A stretch of DNA of 64,000 nt from Lysobacterales bacterium (GCA_016721845.1 JADKHK010000005.1:325392-389391); one strand, 5' to 3'. Positions 42,941-52,402 are shown, numbered from the stretch's first letter. Translations and numbers: made by a program. Notes: a model not told the origin generated them from the sequence alone.

Positions 42941-44803
42941 TCAGCGCTTCAGTCCGAGCAATGCATCGACCGTGTTTTGCGCGATCGGATGCAGTCCCGG
43001 ACGTGCGGACGTGTAGACGTCGATGGCCCAGGCCTTGTTCTCCGGCGACTTCGCGAGTTCCGTCCAGAGCGGCACCATCAGCTTGCGGCGCCCGATCTCG
43101 ATCAGGTGCGCACGCAGCGCATCGCGCATCGGCTGATAGTTCGCGCGGATGCCGGCGAGGAACCAGCGCATCGTGATCTCGCGGTTCTGGCGTTGCGTCA
43201 GGCCGTAATGGGCGTCGAGGTCGGCCATCTTCGCGGCGTCGGCTTTCTCGGCAAAGCCGTTGAGAAAGTGCACCCACTCGCCAGTCACCCAGGTCGTCGC
43301 ATTCAACGCCGCGGCGTCCTTCCTGCCAGCGACGAAGTCGGCGAGCACGCCATCGATGGCTTCCAGCTTCGCCGAGTGCGCGAGCAGGGCATCTTTCGGT
43401 ACACCGGGCTGATGCAGCCAGACATCGAGGTCGGCGCGATGGATCGGCGCATCCTTGGCATCGAGCAGATGCGTGCCGAAGAAGTCGAGGAACTGCTCGG
43501 TCGACACCGACTGGAAGGCGTGATCGTCGAACCAAGCGCGCACGACGGCGTCGAACTTGTCGCGCCCGAAGCGCTTCTCGAGCGTGCGCAACATCCACTC
43601 GCCCTTCTGGTAGGGCACGCCGCTGAACGCTTCGTCGGGGTCGCGACCCTTCAAGTTCAGCACCAGGTGCTGGTCGATGGCCGGCAGTTCCTTGAGTTCG
43701 GCGAGCAGTTCCTGCTGGCCGACGACCTGATCCATCAAGGCCTGATCGACACCGAACACGGCCTCGACGATCCGATTTTCGACATAGCTGGTGAAACTCT
43801 CGTTGAGCCAGAGGTCGCGCCAGGTGCCATTGGTCGCGAGGTTGCCCGACCAGGAATGGGCGAGTTCATGCGCCACGACGTTGACCAGCGACTTGTCGCC
43901 GGCGATCAGGGTGGGTGTCAAGAACGACAGGCGCGGATTCTCCATGCCACCGAACGGGAACGAGGGCGGCAGCACCAGCATGTCGTAGCGACCCCAGCGA
44001 TACGGGCCATAGAGCTTCTCGGCTGCGGCGATCATCGCCTCGATGTCTTCGAACTCCTTCGCGACCGCGTCGAGGCGACCCGGCTCGGTCCACACGTACG
44101 AACGCGGCCCGACCTGCTTCGAAGCGATGTCGCCGGCGGCGATCGCGAGCAGGTAGGACGGAATCGGCTGCGGCATGTGGAAGCGGAAGCCGGACTGGCC
44201 GTCGCTGCCGGGTTCGTTGTCGGCACTCATCACGACGCGAATGCCCTCCGGCGCGGTGACGCGGGCGCGATAGGTGAAGCGCACCGAGGGCGTGTCCTGC
44301 AGCGGCGCGAAGCTGCGCGCATGAATCGCCTGGGCTTGAGAGAACATGAAGGGCTTCTGCTTGCCGAGCGTCTGCGCCGGTTCCAGCCATTGCAGACCGG
44401 AGGCTTCGGGCGCGGTGTGGTAGTAGACGCGCACCTTCGGCGCGGCATCCTTCAAGCGAATGGTCAGGTGCGAACCGAACTTGGCGTCGCGCTTCGCCAG
44501 CGCGAACGATGCGTTCGACCAGGAGCCGTCGATGCGCTGTGCCGTCACGCGCTCGATCGTCAGGTCGCGCGTGTCTAGATCGAGCCGCCGGGCCTCCGGC
44601 TTGCGCCAGTCGAGGTTCAGTTCGGCGAAACCGGCGAGCTGCCGCTTTTCGAACGACACATCGAGGTCGAGATAGACGTGCTTGATGCGCACTTCATCAA
44701 GGTGCGCATAGGAATGCTCGTCGCGCGCCGACTCCGCACGGGCCGCCGTGATCGGCCCCACCGCCATCAGCAGGGCCGTCAGGCCCACAAACAGGTTCCG
44801 CAT
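42941..44803 (-). CDS. Exported M1-family aminopeptidase, leukotriene-A4-hydrolase-like
   Basis: A 620-residue exported zinc aminopeptidase. The signal peptide ends after AARA (residue 23). The M1 exopeptidase motif GGMEN is at 285-289 and the zinc motif is H312-E-L-A-H316, with the third ligand E335 (LWLNESFTSYVENR). The tyrosine that stabilises the transition state is probably in YQKGEWML. The C-terminal helical domain (EQFLDFFGTHLLDAKD; MRWFLAGIRANYQPMRDALRAHLIEIGRRKLMVPLW) matches the LTA4-hydrolase C-terminal type. It removes N-terminal residues from peptides in the periplasm. First of a run of co-oriented genes down to 39392. Confidence 0.93.
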   Translation of the reverse strand: MRNLFVGLTALLMAVGPITAARAESARDEHSYAHLDEVRIKHVYLDLDVSFEKRQLAGFAELNLDWRKPEARRLDLDTRDLTIERVTAQRIDGSWSNASFALAKRDAKFGSHLTIRLKDAAPKVRVYYHTAPEASGLQWLEPAQTLGKQKPFMFSQAQAIHARSFAPLQDTPSVRFTYRARVTAPEGIRVVMSADNEPGSDGQSGFRFHMPQPIPSYLLAIAAGDIASKQVGPRSYVWTEPGRLDAVAKEFEDIEAMIAAAEKLYGPYRWGRYDMLVLPPSFPFGGMENPRLSFLTPTLIAGDKSLVNVVAHELAHSWSGNLATNGTWRDLWLNESFTSYVENRIVEAVFGVDQALMDQVVGQQELLAELKELPAIDQHLVLNLKGRDPDEAFSGVPYQKGEWMLRTLEKRFGRDKFDAVVRAWFDDHAFQSVSTEQFLDFFGTHLLDAKDAPIHRADLDVWLHQPGVPKDALLAHSAKLEAIDGVLADFVAGRKDAAALNATTWVTGEWVHFLNGFAEKADAAKMADLDAHYGLTQRQNREITMRWFLAGIRANYQPMRDALRAHLIEIGRRKLMVPLWTELAKSPENKAWAIDVYTSARPGLHPIAQNTVDALLGLKR

Positions 44804-44867
44804 GATCCGTCTCCAGCAAAGAGACGGCGAGTTTAGCGCGACAGGATCAGCGCGTTGTCACGCTGGG

Positions 44868-45620
44868 TCACGCCCGATACCCGCTGTGGATCGCGACGAT
44901 GCCGGCGCTGAGGTTGCGGTAGTCGCAGCGGTCGAGGCCGGCGTCCTGCATCATCGCCTTCAGGGCTTCCTGGTTCGGGTGCTTGCGGATCGATTCGGCC
45001 AGGTACTGGTAGCTGTCGGCGTCGCCGGCGAACAGCTTGCCGAGGCGCGGCAGCACTTCGAACGAGTGCAGGTCGTAGAGCGGGCGCAGCAGCGGCTCGG
45101 CGACCTCGGAGAACTCGAGCACCATGACCTTGCCGCCCAGTTTCAGCACGCGCCGCATCTCGCGCAGCGCGGCGGCCTTGTCTGTGACGTTGCGCAAGCC
45201 GAAGGCGATGGTGACGGCATCGAAATGGCCGTCCGGAAACGGCAACGCCTCGGCATTCAAGCGCACGTAGCGGAGATTGCCAACGAGGCCGCGGTCGGTG
45301 AGTCGATCACGGCCGACGCCGAGCATTTCCGCGTTGATGTCCCCAAGCACGATCTCGCCTTCATGGCCGACGCGATCGGCGAGCAGGGCGGCAATGTCGC
45401 CGGTGCCGCCCGCGAGATCGAGCACGCGCGCGCCACGCTTGACGCCGCTGGTCGCAACGAAATGGCGCTTCCACAAGCGATGGATGCCGAACGACATCAG
45501 GTCGTTCATCAGGTCGTACTTGCCGGCGACCGACGTGAACACGCGGCCGACCAGCTTTTGCTTTTCGTTCCAGTCGACGTCGCGATAGCCGAAATCGATC
45601 TTCTTCTGTGCGTCAGTCAC
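44868..45620 (-). CDS. ubiE: Ubiquinone/menaquinone C-methyltransferase UbiE
   Basis: S-adenosylmethionine-dependent C-methylation of 2-polyprenyl-6-methoxybenzoquinol (and of demethylmenaquinone where present). The 250-residue protein has FGYRDVDWNEKQKLVGRVF and VAGKYDLMNDLMSFGIHRLWK (UbiE signatures), the SAM-binding ARVLDLAGGTGDIAALL, VTIAFGLRNVTDKAAALREM and GGKVMVLEFSEV, and an ending YRNLSAGIVAIHSGYRA. It overlaps hemW by 4 bases and ends the rph-rdgB-hemW-ubiE operon. No other ubiquinone genes are in the window. Confidence 0.96.
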   Translation of the reverse strand: MTDAQKKIDFGYRDVDWNEKQKLVGRVFTSVAGKYDLMNDLMSFGIHRLWKRHFVATSGVKRGARVLDLAGGTGDIAALLADRVGHEGEIVLGDINAEMLGVGRDRLTDRGLVGNLRYVRLNAEALPFPDGHFDAVTIAFGLRNVTDKAAALREMRRVLKLGGKVMVLEFSEVAEPLLRPLYDLHSFEVLPRLGKLFAGDADSYQYLAESIRKHPNQEALKAMMQDAGLDRCDYRNLSAGIVAIHSGYRA

Positions 45621-46816
45621 GGATTCACCTCGACCGGGATTCTAGCGGAGCGCGGCCGCTCGTCCGGCAGGAAACGGATCAACAACTCGTTGAGCAGGCG
45701 GCGCCCATCGGCCGTGGGCTGGAAGCGATCGGGATCATCCACGAGCAGTCCGTCAGCGACGGCGCGCGCAATGATCGGCGCGATCGAAGCTGGATTGAGC
45801 CCGGTTCGCTGCGCAAAGAGTGCGGCTTCGACGCCGTCGACCAGGCGCAGCGCGTTCATCATGAATTCGAAGGCGAGTTCGCGCTCCGGAATCGGCGCCA
45901 TGGTCGCCAGCCGGTCGGACAGAGCGGCCTTGGCCAAGTAACTCTTCGGCGTCTTCAGCTTGGCGGTGCGGACGATGCGACCGCCGTCGCTGAGCTTGCC
46001 GTGCGCGCCGGCGCCGATGCCGAGATAGTCACCGAAGGTCCAATAATTGACGTTGTGTCGGCAGCGATGCACTGCCTGCGCGTAGGCCGACGTCTCGTAT
46101 TGCGGGAAGCCGGCTTCGGCCAGTCGCGCCTGGCAGGCGTCCTGCATGTCCCAGCCCAGTTCGTCGTCCGGCAGCGGCGGCGGCTTTGCGGCGAACACGG
46201 TGTTCGGTTCCAGCGTGAGCTGGTAGTGCGACAGATGCGTAGGCTGCAACGCGAGGGCGCGCTCGACATCGTGCAAGGCGCCATCCAGCGTCTGCTCCGG
46301 CAGCGCGTACATCAGGTCGAGGTTGATCTCGCCGATGCCGGCGTCCTGCGCTTCCTTGACCGCGCGCTCCGCTTCCGCCGCGCCGTGGATGCGGCCGAGT
46401 CGCGCCAGTTTGTCGTCGTCGAAACTCTGCACACCAAAGCTGATGCGGTTGACGCCGGCGCGCAGGTAGCCGTCGAAGCGGCCGTGTTCGACCGTGCCCG
46501 GATTGGTCTCCATCGTGACTTCGGCGTCGTCGACGAATTGCAGGCGTTCGCGGCAGTCGTCGAGGATGCGCGCGATCAGGTCGGGCGCGAACAGGCTGGG
46601 CGTGCCGCCGCCGAAGAACACCGAGACGATCGGGCGATCGCGTACGAATGCGAACTGCGCGAGGTCAGCGTCGAGATCGGCGAACAGCGCGTCGACATAG
46701 GCGCGATGCTGTTCCGGGCCGCGTTGCTCGTGCGAGTTGAAGTCGCAGTATGGACATTTGCGCACGCACCACGGGATGTGGATGTACAGCGCGAGCGGCG
46801 GAGTGACGATCGCCAT
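45617..46816 (-). CDS. hemW: Radical SAM family heme chaperone HemW
   Basis: A 399-residue radical-SAM protein that binds heme and delivers it to respiratory proteins; formerly annotated as an oxygen-independent coproporphyrinogen oxidase. The 4Fe-4S cluster motif is C17-VRK-C21-PY-C24 (HIPWCVRKCPYCDFNSH). It lacks the additional cysteine of true HemN (CxxxCxxCxC; here F follows), which is how HemW is told apart. SVFFGGGTPSLF, ETNPGTVE and GVNRISFGVQSF are typical SAM/heme-site segments; the HemW C-terminal domain is also present. It starts one base after the rdgB stop and overlaps ubiE by 4 bases. Confidence 0.95.
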   Translation of the reverse strand: MAIVTPPLALYIHIPWCVRKCPYCDFNSHEQRGPEQHRAYVDALFADLDADLAQFAFVRDRPIVSVFFGGGTPSLFAPDLIARILDDCRERLQFVDDAEVTMETNPGTVEHGRFDGYLRAGVNRISFGVQSFDDDKLARLGRIHGAAEAERAVKEAQDAGIGEINLDLMYALPEQTLDGALHDVERALALQPTHLSHYQLTLEPNTVFAAKPPPLPDDELGWDMQDACQARLAEAGFPQYETSAYAQAVHRCRHNVNYWTFGDYLGIGAGAHGKLSDGGRIVRTAKLKTPKSYLAKAALSDRLATMAPIPERELAFEFMMNALRLVDGVEAALFAQRTGLNPASIAPIIARAVADGLLVDDPDRFQPTADGRRLLNELLIRFLPDERPRSARIPVEVNP

Positions 46817-46817
46817 C

Positions 46818-47408
46818 TCAGCCGAACGGCCAGCGCTTGCGCAATGCGGCGAGTGCCTGCGCGCGATGGCTGATGCGGTGCCAGTGTTCGGACGGCAGTT
46901 CCGCTGAACTGCAGCCGAGTTCCGGCACGAAGAAGATCGGCTGGTAGCCGAAGCCGTTGCTGCCGCGCGGCGCGTCGAGGATGCGGCCTTCGATCATGCC
47001 TTCCGCGATGAGCGGCTGCGGATCGGCAGCGTGGCGCAGCAGCACGACCACGCTGTAGAAGCGAGCGGTGCGCCGTGACTCGGGCACATCGCGCATCTCG
47101 TCCAGCACGCGAGCGATGTTGCGCAAGGCATCGCCGTGGACACCGGCGTAATGCGCGGAGATCAATCCGGGCGCGCCGTCCAGCGCGTCGACGATCAGGC
47201 CGGAATCGTCGGCCATCGCCGGCAAGCCACTCAATGCGCTCGCCTGGCGCGCCTTGAGGATCGCGTTTTCGACGAAGGTGGTACCGGTCTCGTCCGCTTC
47301 CGGAATGCCGAGCTCGCCCTGCGCGACGAGGTCGACCGCCATGTCCGCCAGCACGTGGCGGATTTCTGCGAGCTTGCCCGGGTTGCCGGTGGCGACGACG
47401 ATGCGCAT
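46818..47408 (-). CDS. rdgB: Non-canonical purine NTP pyrophosphatase (XTP/dITP diphosphatase)
   Basis: Hydrolyses XTP, ITP and dITP to the monophosphates and so prevents incorporation of deaminated purines. The 196-residue protein shows the Ham1/RdgB family motifs: VATGNPGKLAEI at the start, ETGTTFVENAILKARQAS, the catalytic ADDSGLIVDALDGAPGLISAHYAG, and GSNGFGYQPIFFVPELG with the C-terminal SHRAQALAAL. It lies 3 bases after the rph gene in the rph-rdgB-hemW-ubiE operon. The rph-rdgB pair is conserved across many bacteria. Confidence 0.96.
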   Translation of the reverse strand: MRIVVATGNPGKLAEIRHVLADMAVDLVAQGELGIPEADETGTTFVENAILKARQASALSGLPAMADDSGLIVDALDGAPGLISAHYAGVHGDALRNIARVLDEMRDVPESRRTARFYSVVVLLRHAADPQPLIAEGMIEGRILDAPRGSNGFGYQPIFFVPELGCSSAELPSEHWHRISHRAQALAALRKRWPFG

Positions 47409-47411
47409 GGC

Positions 47412-48140
47412 TCAGCGTGCCAGCGCCTCGCGCTGGTGAGCGTGCAGTTCACCGATCCCCTTGCCGGCCAGCACGAGCAGGGCGTCGAGTTCGTCGCGAC
47501 GGAAGGCGTGGCCTTCGGCCGTGCCCTGCAGTTCGATGAAACCGAGTGCATCGTTCATCACCACGTTCATGTCGGTCTCGCAAGTCGAATCCTCGGCGTA
47601 GTCGAGGTCGAGTACCGGCGTGCCCTTGAAGATGCCGACCGAGATCGCGGCGATCTGGCCGTGGATCGGATCTGTCTTGATCAGGCCCTTCTTCATCGTC
47701 GCGCGCACCGCATCGACCAGCGCCACATAGGCGCCGGTGATGGCGGCCGTGCGCGTGCCGCCGTCCGCTTGCAACACGTCGCAGTCGAGCGTGATCGTGC
47801 GTTCGCCGAGTGCCTGACGGTTCACGACCGCACGCAGGCTGCGGCCGATCAGGCGCTGGATTTCCAGCGTGCGCCCGCCCTGCTTGCCGCTCGCCGCTTC
47901 GCGGTTGTTGCGCGAGTTGGTGGCGCGCGGCAGCATGCCGTATTCGGCGGTGACCCAGCCTTCGCCCTTGCCGCGCAGGAAGCCCGGCACCTTTTCTTCG
48001 ACACTGGCCGTGCACAGCACCTTGGTATCGCCGAAGCTGACCAGCACCGAACCTTCGGCGTGGCGCGTGTAGTGGCGCTCGAGGGTGACCGGACGTAACG
48101 CGTCGGCGGCGCGACCACTGGGGCGAAGGACGGTGCTCAT
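47412..48140 (-). CDS. rph: Ribonuclease PH
   Basis: Phosphorolytic 3'-5' exoribonuclease that trims tRNA precursors and helps degrade rRNA. The 242-residue protein is of normal length: RPSGRAADALRPVTLERHYTRHAEGSVLVSFGDTKVLC, the arginine-rich RNA-binding loop ATNSRNNREA, EIQRLIGRSLRAV, TLDCDVLQADGGTRTAAITGAYVAL and DLDYAEDSTCETDMNVVM (phosphate and metal site). I start at 48140, an ATG where the family begins; longer frames upstream run into the divergent yicC gene. It heads the operon, and its promoter must lie in the 69 bases before yicC. Confidence 0.96.
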   Translation of the reverse strand: MSTVLRPSGRAADALRPVTLERHYTRHAEGSVLVSFGDTKVLCTASVEEKVPGFLRGKGEGWVTAEYGMLPRATNSRNNREAASGKQGGRTLEIQRLIGRSLRAVVNRQALGERTITLDCDVLQADGGTRTAAITGAYVALVDAVRATMKKGLIKTDPIHGQIAAISVGIFKGTPVLDLDYAEDSTCETDMNVVMNDALGFIELQGTAEGHAFRRDELDALLVLAGKGIGELHAHQREALAR

Positions 48141-48209
48141 GGGCGCGAATCGCTTGGGAAAAAAGGGCGCGGAGCGTAACATGGCCGCCCTTACGCGAAG
48201 GACAGCCCG

Positions 48210-49073
48210 ATGATCCGCAGCATGACCGCCTATGCCAGTGCTGAAGGCCCGAGTGCGCGCGGGCGCCTCGTGTTCGAGCTGCGCTCGGTCAACCATCGTT
48301 TCCTCGAAATCGGGTTTCGACTGCCGGAGGAATTCCGTGCCCTCGAACCGAAGCTGCGCGAACGCATCGAGAAGCGCGTGTCGCGCGGCAAGGTCGATGT
48401 CGCGATGCGCGCGCGCGCGGCCGTCGCGAATGATGCGTTGAGCCTGAACACGGTCCTGGTCGAGAACCTGCGCCAGATCGAGCAGCGACTGTTGCTGGCC
48501 TTTCCGGAATCGCGGCCACCATCGCGCATGGAAGTGCTCGCCTTTCCCGGCGTGATCAATGAGCCCGAGATCGACAACGCCGTGCTCACGGAGGAAGCGC
48601 TGAGCCTGTTCGATCACGCGCTGGACGACTTCGTCGCCACCCGTTCGCGCGAGGGTGAACGACTGAAGATTGCCCTGGTGGAGCGTCTGGACGGTATCGC
48701 GGCCATCGTCGTGCAGGTGCGGCAATGGCTGCCGGACATCCGGGCCGGCCTGCGCCTGAAGTTCGAGGCGCGGATCGCCGAGCTGAAGCAACCGCTCGAT
48801 CCCGGACGGCTCGAACAGGAGCTCGTGCTGGCGTTTCACAAGCTCGATGTCGATGAAGAAATCGATCGCCTCGGCGCGCACATCGCCGAGGTGCGCAGCC
48901 GACTCGATTCACCCGAGCCGATCGGTCGCCGTCTCGACTTCCTGATGCAGGAGTTCAACCGCGAATCGAATACGCTCGGCTCCAAGTCGATCGACACCCG
49001 CACCACCCAGGCCTCGGTCGAGCTGAAGGTGCTGATCGAACAACTGCGCGAACAAGCGCAGAACATCGAATAA
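48210..49073 (+). CDS. yicC: YicC family endoribonuclease
   Basis: A 287-residue protein of the YicC/YloC family, reported to be endoribonucleases with roles in stationary phase and sRNA decay. Family signatures: MIRSMTAYASAEG at the start, FELRSVNHRFLEIGFRLPEEFRALEPKLRERI, FPGVINEPE, and the conserved end HIAEVRSRLDSPEPIGRRLDFLMQEFNRESNTLGSKSID. It is followed after 12 bases by gmk, as in many proteobacteria (yicC-gmk-rpoZ-spoT). Confidence 0.95.
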   Translation: MIRSMTAYASAEGPSARGRLVFELRSVNHRFLEIGFRLPEEFRALEPKLRERIEKRVSRGKVDVAMRARAAVANDALSLNTVLVENLRQIEQRLLLAFPESRPPSRMEVLAFPGVINEPEIDNAVLTEEALSLFDHALDDFVATRSREGERLKIALVERLDGIAAIVVQVRQWLPDIRAGLRLKFEARIAELKQPLDPGRLEQELVLAFHKLDVDEEIDRLGAHIAEVRSRLDSPEPIGRRLDFLMQEFNRESNTLGSKSIDTRTTQASVELKVLIEQLREQAQNIE

Positions 49074-49085
49074 CAGGAGCAGACG

Positions 49086-49697
49086 ATGCCCGGTTCCCTG
49101 TTCATCGTCGCCGCGCCCTCGGGTTCCGGCAAATCGACGCTGGTGAATGCCTTGTTGGCGAAGGAACCCGGCATTTCGCTGTCGATTTCCTACACCTCGC
49201 GCGGGCCGCGTCCGGGGGAGGAAGATGGCAAGCACTACCACTTCGTGACGCGCGAGAAGTTCGAGGAAATGGCCGGCGAGGGCGAATTCTTCGAATACGC
49301 GATCGTGCATGGCGATCTGAAGGGCACGGCGCGGCAATCGGTGGAGCCGTTGCTGGCTTCGGGCCAGGACGTGTTGCTGGAAATCGACTATCAGGGCGCG
49401 CAGCGGGTGCGTGCCCAAGTGCCCTCGGCGGTCAGTATCTTCATCCTGCCGCCGTCGCGCCTGGAACTGGAGCGACGCCTGCGCACCCGCGCCAAGGACA
49501 CCGAAGCCACCATCCTTCGTCGCCTGGCCGATTCGCGCAAGGAAATCGCCCATGCCTGGGAATTCGATTACATCGTCGTGAACGAAGTCTTCGACACCGC
49601 CCTGGCCGAGATCAGCACCATCGTGCGCGCCACGCGCCTGCATCGGCGCGTGCAGCAGCAGCGCCTGAAGGGCCTGGTCGACAGCTTGATAGCCTGA
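49086..49697 (+). CDS. gmk: Guanylate kinase
   Basis: Phosphorylates GMP to GDP with ATP, feeding GTP, dGTP and (p)ppGpp synthesis. The 203-residue protein has the P-loop APSGSGKSTL, the GMP-binding SISYTSRGPRPGEEDGKHYHFVT, the LID region and VLLEIDYQGAQRVRAQVP with the catalytic-type Asp, then FILPPSRLELERRLRTR. It has the normal bacterial length. The ribosome site AGGAGC precedes the ATG. The products of the following genes, rpoZ and spoT, act on the same guanine nucleotide pool. Confidence 0.97.
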   Translation: MPGSLFIVAAPSGSGKSTLVNALLAKEPGISLSISYTSRGPRPGEEDGKHYHFVTREKFEEMAGEGEFFEYAIVHGDLKGTARQSVEPLLASGQDVLLEIDYQGAQRVRAQVPSAVSIFILPPSRLELERRLRTRAKDTEATILRRLADSRKEIAHAWEFDYIVVNEVFDTALAEISTIVRATRLHRRVQQQRLKGLVDSLIA

Positions 49698-49747
49698 ACG
49701 GCGGCCATATAAATCAATGGGTTGGCGTTCTGACGTGGTGCGTGACA

Positions 49748-49776
49748 TTGCCCGGAGTGCGGCACACTGCTAGCCT
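49748..49776 (+). promoter_or_regulatory. Probable sigma-70 promoter of rpoZ
   Basis: TTGCCC (49748-49753), a 17-base spacer, and TAGCCT (49771-49776), in the 124-base gmk-rpoZ gap. Spacing is ideal, but the -10 matches only moderately. The start codon lies 46 bases past the -10. Confidence 0.4.
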
Positions 49777-49821
49777 GCGCGGCCGTTTTTCCCCGTTTAC
49801 GCGATTTTTCAGGAGTGGCCC

Positions 49822-50118
49822 ATGGCCCGCATCACCGTCGAAGACTGCCTTGAAGTGGTCGACAACCGTTTCGAACTCGTGCTGATGGCGACCAAGCGCG
49901 CCCGTCAGATCGCCAAGGGCGCGGAAGCGCTGATCCCGGCGGAGAACGACAAGCCGACGGTACTGGCGCTGCGCGAGATCGCCGGTCGCCACATCAACCT
50001 GGACATGCTCAATGAGATCGAGCGTCAGGAACGCGAGCGCGCCGAGCGCGAAGCGCTGGAGTGGGCGGCGCAGGAAGTGGCCGACGACGATCTGTCCAAG
50101 GGTGCCGACGATCTCTGA
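49822..50118 (+). CDS. rpoZ: DNA-directed RNA polymerase subunit omega
   Basis: Small subunit that helps fold and hold the beta' subunit and forms part of the ppGpp site on RNA polymerase. The 98-residue protein begins MARITVEDCLEVVDNRFELVLMATKRARQI, followed by NDKPTVLALREIAG, the conserved omega core. The C-terminal 25 residues are acidic and variable (REALEWAAQEVADDDLSKGADDL). It is directly upstream of spoT (64 bases), the classic arrangement. Confidence 0.97.
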   Translation: MARITVEDCLEVVDNRFELVLMATKRARQIAKGAEALIPAENDKPTVLALREIAGRHINLDMLNEIERQERERAEREALEWAAQEVADDDLSKGADDL

Positions 50119-50182
50119 TCGTCGACTCCACGAAGTTCTGCAACACTCGGCTCCCCTGTTCTTGAATTGAGGAGCCGCACCA

Positions 50183-52348
50183 GTGACCGAGGCGACCGTC
50201 CGCGAACGTGCAGACGTGGCCGCCGGCCTTGCGGCCCACTGGCAGGCGCTTGACCAGAAGCTGGCCGAATACCTGACGCCCGAAGCGCGCTCCAAGGTCG
50301 AGCGCGCTTTTCGTTTGGGGGCCGCCGCTCATCACGGCCAGACGCGCAAGTCGGGTGAGCCCTACATCACGCATCCGCTCGCGGTCGCCGGCATCCTGGC
50401 CGAAATGCGCCTCGATACCGACGGGCTCTGCGCGGCGATCCTGCATGACACGCTCGAAGACACCCTGGTGTCGCATGCCGAGCTGGCCGCGCAATTCGGC
50501 GAGGACGTGGCCGAGTTGGTGGACGGCGTCACCAAGCTCGACAAGGTCAAGTTCCGCAGTCGCCAGGAGGCGAATGCCGAGAGCTTCCGCAAGATGATGC
50601 TGGCGATGGCGCGCGACCTGCGCGTCATCCTGATCAAGCTCGCCGACCGGTTGCACAACATGCGCACGCTGGACGCCATGAGCGACGAGTCGCGGCGCCG
50701 CATCGCCCTGGAAACCCTCGAGATCTACGCGCCGATCGCGCAGCGCCTGGGCATGAACGCGATCAAGGCCGAGCTGCAGAATCACGGCTTTGCCGCCTAC
50801 CATCCCTTGCGCCACCGCGTGCTCGAAGATCACCTGCGCCAGCTCAACGGCAATCGTCGCGATGGCGTCGCGAAGATCCAGCAGACCATTGCCGCCAAGC
50901 TCGACCACGAGAGCATTCCGGCGCGATTGGTATCGCGGGTGAAATCGCCGTATTCGATCTATACGAAGATGAAGACCGAGCACAAGACGCTGGCCCAGGT
51001 GCTGGATGTCTATGGTGTGCGCGTCGTGGTGCGCGAGACCATGCAGTGCTACATGGCGCTCGGCGCGGTGCATGGGCTGTTCAAGCCGGTCGATGGCCGG
51101 TTCCGTGACTTCATCGCGATGCCGAAGGCGAACGGTTACCAGAGCCTGCACACGGTCTTGTTCGGGCCGGGCGGCACGCCGATCGAAGTGCAGATCCGCA
51201 CCGAGGACATGGACCTGCTGGCCGAACGTGGCATCGCCGCACACTGGGCCTACAAGAGCGAAGGGTCGGCGGGCAACAATGCCCAGTCGCGCGCGCGCGA
51301 GTGGGTCGCCGGGCTGGTCGATGCGCAATCGCGTTCCGATACGTCGATCGAGTTCGTCGAACACGTCAAGGTCGACCTGTTTCCGGACGAGGTCTACCTG
51401 TTCACGCCGAAGGGCGACATCCTCGCCCTGCCGCGCAATGCCACTGCGCTCGATTTCGCCTATGCCGTGCATACCCACGTCGGCGACCACGCGGTGGCGG
51501 CGCGCGTCGACAAGAAGCTGGTGCCGCTGCGTACGCGCCTGAGCAGCGGCCAGTCGATCGAGATCATCACCGCGGCGAGCGCGCAGCCGCAGATCGGCTG
51601 GCTCGAATTCGTCGTCAGTTCGAAGGCGCGCAGCGCGATCCGCCATGCGCTGAAGCACATGCAGCATGAGGAGTCGATCGAGATCGGGCACCGCCTGCTG
51701 GATCGCGCGCTGGAAGTCCTCGGTGCCTCGATCGAACAGATCCCGGCACCGATGCTCGATGCCTATCTGCAGGAACACCGGCTGCGCCGACTGGAAGACC
51801 TGCTCGCCGAAATCGCGCTCGGCAACCGCATGCCACAACAAGTCGCGCATGCGCTGGTGCGCGATGCCGTGACCCTGGATCTCGGCACGATGGCGCGTGG
51901 CCAGGACAAGATCCTGATTTCGGGAGCAGAACGCGGTGTCGTCTCGTTCGGCAACTGTTGCCATCCCTTGCCCGGCGACGACATCGTCGGTTACCTGTCG
52001 GCCGGCAAGGGCATCGTCGTGCACCAGGCCGAATGCCCGAACATCCCGGAGTTCCGCAAGAATCCTGACCGTTTCGTGGCCATCGCCTGGGACCGCGAGA
52101 TCAGCGGCGACTTCAAGGTCGCGCTGAAAGTCGTGGTCGACAACAAGCCGGGCGTGCTGGCGACGGTGGCCGCGGCGATTGCCGAATGCCAGTCGAACAT
52201 CGATACGGTCGAATATCAGGAACGTGACCTGCGCACTGCCGCGATGCTGTTCGTGATCGAAGTGAAGCACCGCAAGCACCTGGCCGAAGTGTTGCGGCGA
52301 TTGCGGCGCGCGCCGGTGGTGCACGCCGTCAGTCGTTACGTCGGCTGA
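50183..52348 (+). CDS. spoT: Bifunctional (p)ppGpp synthetase/hydrolase SpoT
   Basis: Long RSH protein of 721 residues that makes and degrades the stringent-response alarmone. The hydrolase HD domain is intact: H51, H64 (SGEPYITHPLAVAGIL), H88-D89 (ILHDTLEDT) and the ED pair following. Synthetase segment with RVKSPYSIYTKM and YGVRVVV, GRFRDFIAMPKANGYQSLHTVLFG. TGS domain near 390-450 (LFPDEVYLFTPKGDILALP), a helical/zinc-finger region (GNCCHPLPGDDIVGYL) and a C-terminal ACT domain (LKVVVDNKPGVLATVAAAIAE). Because the HD motif is complete it is SpoT rather than RelA; a separate RelA may exist elsewhere. GTG start at 50183 is preceded by GAGGAG. Confidence 0.96.
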   Translation: MTEATVRERADVAAGLAAHWQALDQKLAEYLTPEARSKVERAFRLGAAAHHGQTRKSGEPYITHPLAVAGILAEMRLDTDGLCAAILHDTLEDTLVSHAELAAQFGEDVAELVDGVTKLDKVKFRSRQEANAESFRKMMLAMARDLRVILIKLADRLHNMRTLDAMSDESRRRIALETLEIYAPIAQRLGMNAIKAELQNHGFAAYHPLRHRVLEDHLRQLNGNRRDGVAKIQQTIAAKLDHESIPARLVSRVKSPYSIYTKMKTEHKTLAQVLDVYGVRVVVRETMQCYMALGAVHGLFKPVDGRFRDFIAMPKANGYQSLHTVLFGPGGTPIEVQIRTEDMDLLAERGIAAHWAYKSEGSAGNNAQSRAREWVAGLVDAQSRSDTSIEFVEHVKVDLFPDEVYLFTPKGDILALPRNATALDFAYAVHTHVGDHAVAARVDKKLVPLRTRLSSGQSIEIITAASAQPQIGWLEFVVSSKARSAIRHALKHMQHEESIEIGHRLLDRALEVLGASIEQIPAPMLDAYLQEHRLRRLEDLLAEIALGNRMPQQVAHALVRDAVTLDLGTMARGQDKILISGAERGVVSFGNCCHPLPGDDIVGYLSAGKGIVVHQAECPNIPEFRKNPDRFVAIAWDREISGDFKVALKVVVDNKPGVLATVAAAIAECQSNIDTVEYQERDLRTAAMLFVIEVKHRKHLAEVLRRLRRAPVVHAVSRYVG

Positions 52349-52402
52349 GACCGGTTAGCATCGCCTTCTTGGATTCGACCGAAATCGATTCGGGAGTGAA
52401 AC

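Noticed and set aside
45617..46816. Oxygen-independent coproporphyrinogen oxidase HemN
   Set aside because: The cluster motif is CxxxCxxCxF without the fourth conserved cysteine, and length and C-terminal domain fit HemW.
50183..52348. RelA rather than SpoT
   Set aside because: The HD hydrolase residues are intact, and the gene lies between rpoZ and recG as spoT does.
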